Origin: Candidatus Poribacteria bacterium
GTDB taxonomy: Bacteria > Poribacteria > WGA-4E > PCPOR2b
Assembly (NCBI GenBank): GCA_022822005.1
Contig: JAJECO010000042.1
Coordinates: forward strand, 1 to 64,000
DNA length: 64,000 bases
Reading direction: 5' to 3'
Positions 60,210 through 64,000 of the stretch are shown piece after piece. The first letter of the stretch is position 1, and each line of letters begins with the position of its first letter. The notes under the pieces were generated by a model. That model was given only the letters and a program-made list of their open reading frames with translations, was not told where the DNA came from and searched no databases. The position numbers were made by a program, and so were the translations under genes.

Positions 60210-60989
60210 ATGATGCAATCAATCAGTAACAGTCAATGGGAGCAATTCAAGGAGGAAGGCTATCTCCTGCTCGGTAGAGTGATGGACGATGAAGAACTTG
60301 CTACTTTACAGAAGCGCATTGATGACATCATGATGGGTAATGCCAAACTCCCCTACGACCAGCTAATGATGCAACTCGATGGTAAGACCAGCGACTACAG
60401 TAAGATGGAACCAATGACCAAGGGACACAAAGGTCCGTCGTTAAACTATCGTAAGATCACCGAACTGGAGCTTGACCCATTCTTTCTGTCGTATATGCAA
60501 AAACCTGCCTTCCGAGACATTTGCGCCAGAGCCTACGGTCCCTCTACCTCGGTTGCTACCCCACGTGCAATGTTTATGAATAAGCCGGCCGACACAGGAA
60601 CTCACCTGCCTTGGCATCAGGACGTATTTCGGAACCTTGACACACTTTCAGACATTATCATCTGGGCGGCACTGGATCCAGCGACTCTTGATAGTGGTTG
60701 TCTCAGAGTAATTCCCAAATCTCATCACCGCATCTATGAAGGAAATTTCCCAACGGAAGAACAGCTGGAAGCCCTCTTTGCAGTGGCAGATCCCGTCACC
60801 CTTGAATTACAACCGGGCGAGGGGGTATTATTGCACGTCAATCTGATTCACACCTCTGCGGTGAATGATACTGGTCTACCGCGGCGAGCATTCAGCGTCG
60901 CTTATATAGATGCTGCGGCCAGGACCAACGATGGTCTGCCTCTCCCCACTATTTTCGGCGAAGATGCCTTAACCCCACAATTCAACTAA
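60210..60989 (+). CDS. Phytanoyl-CoA dioxygenase family protein (PhyH), fifth copy
   Basis: 259 residues. The metal site is PWHQDVFRNL (HxD, residues about 134-143), the distal His is in LIHTSAVND and the Arg is in PRRAFSVAY. LRVIPKSHHR corresponds to the PhyH strand. The N-terminus QFKEEGYLLLGRVMDDEEL is the typical opening. TAGGAGGA precedes the ATG. It follows the parvulin-like gene by 156 bp and has a hairpin 22 bp after its stop. Substrate unknown. Confidence 0.88.
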   Translation: MMQSISNSQWEQFKEEGYLLLGRVMDDEELATLQKRIDDIMMGNAKLPYDQLMMQLDGKTSDYSKMEPMTKGHKGPSLNYRKITELELDPFFLSYMQKPAFRDICARAYGPSTSVATPRAMFMNKPADTGTHLPWHQDVFRNLDTLSDIIIWAALDPATLDSGCLRVIPKSHHRIYEGNFPTEEQLEALFAVADPVTLELQPGEGVLLHVNLIHTSAVNDTGLPRRAFSVAYIDAAARTNDGLPLPTIFGEDALTPQFN

Positions 60990-61010
60990 CCAAGCAGGTG
61001 TTCAATCCTG

Positions 61011-61047
61011 ATGGCGTAGGTTTTCTAATAATGAAAACTTACGCCAT
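61011..61047 (+). terminator. 15-bp hairpin after the fifth PhyH gene
   Basis: ATGGCGTAGGTTTTC pairs with GAAAACTTACGCCAT (one G-U) around a seven-base loop. No T-tract follows, so it may protect the 3' end rather than terminate by itself. A second, smaller stem TAGGGAG/CTCCCTA lies at 61151-61172. Confidence 0.55.
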
Positions 61048-61283
61048 TGTCACACTATCATTCCGTAAAGGTGGGGAGCTGCTGGCAGTGCCCGCCCGAC
61101 AAAATCAGACTTCATTGCTACCCCTTGGAGTTGTGCTTATCAGTAATCGCTAGGGAGTGCAATTCCTCCCTAACATCATGATGTTTGCTCACCCCCAAGA
61201 ATCGCTCGCTCTTTGTTACATTCAGGGATAGGCTTCACACCTCGACATGCCGGTCAAAACTAATTTCGCAGGAGAACAGTTTA

Positions 61284-62231
61284 ATGCGCGAAGATTCAGG
61301 TAGAAATTCTGCATACAGCATAGGGCTACTTATCATCTTAATTGCTTCACCGTGGCTGGGGTGTGGAAGTGATGATGAGCCAGAAAGCGAAATCCCTCCC
61401 GACAGAATTGTCGGTAACGACATGGCGGAAATGGTGCTGATTCCTGCTGGGGAGTTTAAGATGGGCGACCCCTTCAACGAAGGTACTACCTACGAACGCC
61501 CCGTTCACGCCGTGTTCCTTGACGATTTTTATATTGATGTTTACGAAGTGACCAATGCAATGTACGCTGAGTTCCTCAATGCGATGGGAAGGCATGTGGG
61601 GGATACCGGTCATATCTGGTTGGATATCGGCGACGGTGATGAGATGATCGAATTGGTTGGCGAGCAATACCGACCGAAGGCAGGATTGGAAGAGTATGCC
61701 GTGGTTGAAGTGAGCTGGTACGGTGCCGCCGCGTATGCCCAGTGGGCGGGCAAGCGCCTGCCGACCGAAGCAGAGTGGGAGAAAGCCGCTCGCGGTGGGG
61801 AGGTCAGCGACCGGTATCCGTGGGGAAATGATGAGCCTGATGGGAGTCAATGCAACTACGCCGATAAGAATACAAGCTATTCTTGGTCAGATCAGGATGC
61901 TGATGACGGCTACCAAAAAACTGCTCCTGTGGGTTTATATCCGCCAAATGGCTACGGGTTATACGACATCTCTGGAAACGTATGGGAGTGGTGTGTAGAC
62001 GAATTGGATGTAGAGTTTTATGAAAGCAGTCCAAAAGAGAACCCGGTATCAGGCGGAATGACACTATTGATGCCCGATAACTTCAATAGTATTAAAGAGC
62101 GTCGCATACTTCGCGGGGGGGCGTGGCACAGCACTCCTGAGATCCTGCGCGTGGCGTACCGTTACAGCAGTGAGCCGGCGGTCACGCTTAGTTACTTCGG
62201 TTTCCGTTGTGTAGTCCCTGTTGATCCTTAG
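61284..62231 (+). CDS. SUMF1-fold (FGE-like) lipoprotein lacking the catalytic cysteines
   Basis: 315 residues. A signal sequence ends at the lipobox SPWLGC, so it should be a membrane-anchored lipoprotein. The rest is a formylglycine-generating-enzyme-fold domain: LIPAGEFKMGD, FYIDVYEVTNAMYAEFL, VSWYGAAAYAQWAGKRLPTEAEWEKAARG, GYGLYDISGNVWEW and RILRGGAWHS, quoted in short pieces of the known family. The active FGE cysteine pair in the YCYRYRC-like region is replaced (VAYRYSS), so oxidation of sulfatases is unlikely. FGE-fold proteins without the Cys pair are often binding or structural proteins. GGAGA lies ahead of the start. It lies 53 bp before the oxygenase gene region at 62302. Confidence 0.85.
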   Translation: MREDSGRNSAYSIGLLIILIASPWLGCGSDDEPESEIPPDRIVGNDMAEMVLIPAGEFKMGDPFNEGTTYERPVHAVFLDDFYIDVYEVTNAMYAEFLNAMGRHVGDTGHIWLDIGDGDEMIELVGEQYRPKAGLEEYAVVEVSWYGAAAYAQWAGKRLPTEAEWEKAARGGEVSDRYPWGNDEPDGSQCNYADKNTSYSWSDQDADDGYQKTAPVGLYPPNGYGLYDISGNVWEWCVDELDVEFYESSPKENPVSGGMTLLMPDNFNSIKERRILRGGAWHSTPEILRVAYRYSSEPAVTLSYFGFRCVVPVDP

Positions 62232-62301
62232 TCCTATTTTAATCTTTGAACAACCCGCGTTGTGATATTCTCATGCCATTATTTGAAGGAAGGACCGAGT
62301 A

Positions 62302-63144
62302 ATGACAGCACCCCATGCGTGGACACCTGCTGAAGGCAGTCTACGAGAAATATTACAGAAATATCCAGAGCCTCTCAATGCGTTGGCATCAGGTGAAGTG
62401 CCGGCGATCGTTCTCCGCCGAGCTTTCAATCCGGATCACTGTGTGGGTCTCATAGAAAGGCTCTATGAACGCGGCTTGGTATACGACCCTCGTCCAACTG
62501 AAGACAACGAAAAAAGTAATAGACCTGTATACGTTGGTCCCGCTTTCGTTAGGTACAGTGCTGATCCCGACAAGCTCTTCACCTACGCCGCCGACACCCA
62601 CGAACTTTTCAAAAGTCTGTTCAACGGGTACGACAATCCAGTAAAGATCTTTTACGAGATGTTGTCGTGTCTAGCAGCACCGGACAAGCGGGTAATGACC
62701 GCTCGTGAGCCGGACGGGCGTCTGTATGGTCCCGCTGTTTTTCGCGCCTACTATGCCGATCGAGGACACGGACCTCACTTTGATTCTGTACCTAAACGAC
62801 AGAAATTGTTCAATTATCAGGTTTCGCGATTCGAGCATCAGTTTGCTGGAGTGATGTGCTTCCAAAACTCCGAAAATAAAGGTGAAAATGGAGAGCCCTT
62901 CCTCTACAACTGTCCTTGGACCCCCGCTGTGCAAGAATATATCACCGCAGGCACGTTTAACCAATATGTCGCTGAGCAAGGCATCCCCCGGACTCAAATT
63001 CAACTTGAACCGGGCGACCTGTACTTCTTCTTTTCTGAAAACATCCATGAAGTGCCGCCGGTGGTAGGTGAGAAGCCACGCATTGTGCTTGCTGCCTTCT
63101 TTGGCATGTCCCCGGACGATGACGAAATTTTTGTCTGGTCGTGA
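62302..63144 (+). CDS. 2OG-Fe(II)-type oxygenase
   Basis: 280 residues. The metal site is GHGPHFDSVPK (HxD, residues about 153-163), the distal His is in ENIHEVPPV and the Arg is in KPRIVLAAFFG, the correct order for a 2-oxoglutarate dioxygenase. The protein is not PhyH-like in its N-terminal half, so it belongs to another branch of the cupin-fold oxygenases. GAAGGAAGG precedes the ATG. Its substrate cannot be read; the next gene, 63 bp downstream, is an enolase-superfamily enzyme that may work on a related acid. Confidence 0.82.
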   Translation: MTAPHAWTPAEGSLREILQKYPEPLNALASGEVPAIVLRRAFNPDHCVGLIERLYERGLVYDPRPTEDNEKSNRPVYVGPAFVRYSADPDKLFTYAADTHELFKSLFNGYDNPVKIFYEMLSCLAAPDKRVMTAREPDGRLYGPAVFRAYYADRGHGPHFDSVPKRQKLFNYQVSRFEHQFAGVMCFQNSENKGENGEPFLYNCPWTPAVQEYITAGTFNQYVAEQGIPRTQIQLEPGDLYFFFSENIHEVPPVVGEKPRIVLAAFFGMSPDDDEIFVWS

Positions 63145-63207
63145 TGTTACTACCGTTATCTTGTACCATTATTAGCTACTGATATTAGCTACTGAAAGGA
63201 TAAATCA

Positions 63208-64000
63208 ATGAAAATTACGAAAATCGAAACATTCCAGATTGAAACTCCGCGCTATTATCAGAAATACCCCGTTGACATAGGTGAAGCACCATCAGGTCAC
63301 GTTATCGTGAAACTCCATGTGGCTGACGGACTCGTGGGGCTAGGGGAAGCCTCGGACAGCAAGGCTGATGATCTGGGGGCACTAACAAAGCGCTACAACG
63401 ATTTGCTGGTTGGACGCGACGCTACTCGGATTACCGAGATTAATGAATTGATGCGGGCGCAGGACTTTGGGAGTACAGTCTCCAACTCGCACATAACCGC
63501 TGCCATTGACATCGCGCTGTACGACCTCAACGGCAAGGCGCAGGGTGTGCCAGCCCACAATTTAATGGGCGGAAAAGTGCGAGATAGCATATACTTCTGT
63601 TATCCAATCATCGGGGTGCACCTAGCGGACGGCTTCGAGCGGAATGCTCATTACCTACAGCGGTTAGTGGATTTGGGACATCATCTGTTTCGTTACTACG
63701 TTTCAGGGGACGCCGATCGAGACAACCGATTCATCACCGAGATGAAAGATCGCTTCGGAGAAAAGATTAAACTCAAAGCCTTCGATTTCTCCGGACGTTT
63801 CCCGGATTGGGAGACTGCCTTGCGCTACGCAGACGTGCTACGTCACCATAACCCGTATAATTTTGAACAACCATCAAACAATTTGCGGGTATGTGCCGAG
63901 TTCGTCAAACGGATGGATGTGCCGGTGAGTCTCCATATTAACACATTAGAACAAGGTTACGAAGCGATTGAGCGTGGGGCGTGCACTGTCCTTAACTTGG
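63208..64000 (+). CDS. Divergent enolase-superfamily protein, C-terminus cut by the window
   Basis: At least 264 residues, running off the right edge. The N-terminal cap matches mandelate racemase-type proteins (KITKIETFQIETPRYY, LVGLGEASDS, AAIDIALYDLNGKAQG). The barrel residues are altered: the KxK position reads LFRYYVSG, so the catalytic Lys is absent; KAFDFSGR and NFEQPS could be the first two ligands; the third segment reads VSLHINTLEQ rather than DES. The enzyme either uses a different mechanism or is not catalytic. AAAGGA is eight bases before the start at 63208. It follows the 2OG-Fe(II) oxygenase by 63 bp. The C-terminal dyad is not visible. Confidence 0.75.
   Translation, partial: MKITKIETFQIETPRYYQKYPVDIGEAPSGHVIVKLHVADGLVGLGEASDSKADDLGALTKRYNDLLVGRDATRITEINELMRAQDFGSTVSNSHITAAIDIALYDLNGKAQGVPAHNLMGGKVRDSIYFCYPIIGVHLADGFERNAHYLQRLVDLGHHLFRYYVSGDADRDNRFITEMKDRFGEKIKLKAFDFSGRFPDWETALRYADVLRHHNPYNFEQPSNNLRVCAEFVKRMDVPVSLHINTLEQGYEAIERGACTVLNL

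Noticed and set aside
3369-62231. The FGE-like lipoprotein as maturase of the sulfatase-fold enzyme
   Set aside because: The sulfatase-fold enzyme has Thr at the modification site and the FGE-like protein lacks its cysteine pair, so neither residue of the known reaction is present.

Overview
The window most resembles a Candidatus Poribacteria (FCB-like, marine or sponge-associated) genome. The reasons are several phytanoyl-CoA-dioxygenase-type (PhyH) enzymes, several enolase-superfamily enzymes, a sulfatase-fold protein, many secreted LamG proteins, WD40/TolB propellers, and a secreted protein with a dockerin plus a C-terminal NYPNPFNPETWIPY segment. The assignment is inferred from gene content, not from a marker gene. 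No rRNA, tRNA or CRISPR array was recognised. Sigma70-like promoters (TTGACA-17-TATAAT or close) are unusually legible here.

Region by region. 1-3.2 kb (minus): ribokinase, a ThDP enzyme and the start of a dapA-type lyase, read from a consensus promoter. 3.3-9.1 kb (plus): sulfatase-fold hydrolase with Thr at the nucleophile position, a free-standing MetH reactivation domain, a DUF58 protein, an SDR-type protein and a LamG-cohesin lipo/secreted protein. 9.2-12.0 kb (minus): WD40-dockerin protein and a TolB-like propeller. 12.3-17.4 kb (plus): an internally duplicated nucleotidyltransferase, an enolase-superfamily enzyme, a DUF547 protein and a coiled-coil protein. 17.4-19.6 kb: a MITE-like element, a di-haem cytochrome c and a mannonate-dehydratase-like protein. 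19.9-25.2 kb (plus): PhyH, Gfo/Idh, rhamnonate-dehydratase-like, PhyH and an inositol-monophosphatase-type enzyme, probably a sugar-acid utilisation locus. 25.3-38.1 kb: housekeeping genes (sigma factor, and a membrane protein-SecA-Trm112-SppA-Clp1 kinase-methyltransferase-ABC exporter operon), followed by pterin dehydratase and an LpxL-like acyltransferase. 38.1-43.1 kb: DMT transporter, a rhodanese-MoeB E1-like protein with an in-frame UGA, zinc-ribbon protein, UppP and a BMP-type binding protein. 43.1-49.4 kb: two consecutive copies of a PhyH + DUF6785-like membrane protein cassette. 49.5-51.4 kb: DUF5990, a second MITE copy and an MFS transporter. 51.4-57.0 kb (minus): six tandem LamG paralogues separated in part by REP-like hairpins. 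57.1-64 kb (plus): another LamG protein, a duplicated parvulin-like chaperone, PhyH, a SUMF1-fold lipoprotein, a 2OG-Fe(II) oxygenase and a truncated enolase-superfamily gene.

The strongest observation is at 39225-40421. A MoeB/ThiF-type E1-like enzyme has TGA exactly where the family has the E1 cysteine, homology continues in frame after it, and a compact GC-rich hairpin with a GU-containing loop sits about 15-32 nt downstream, as in bacterial SECIS elements. It reads as a selenocysteine-containing rhodanese-MoeB protein. Duplication is a repeated theme: the LamG array, the PhyH/membrane-protein cassette, and the internally doubled nucleotidyltransferase and parvulin proteins.
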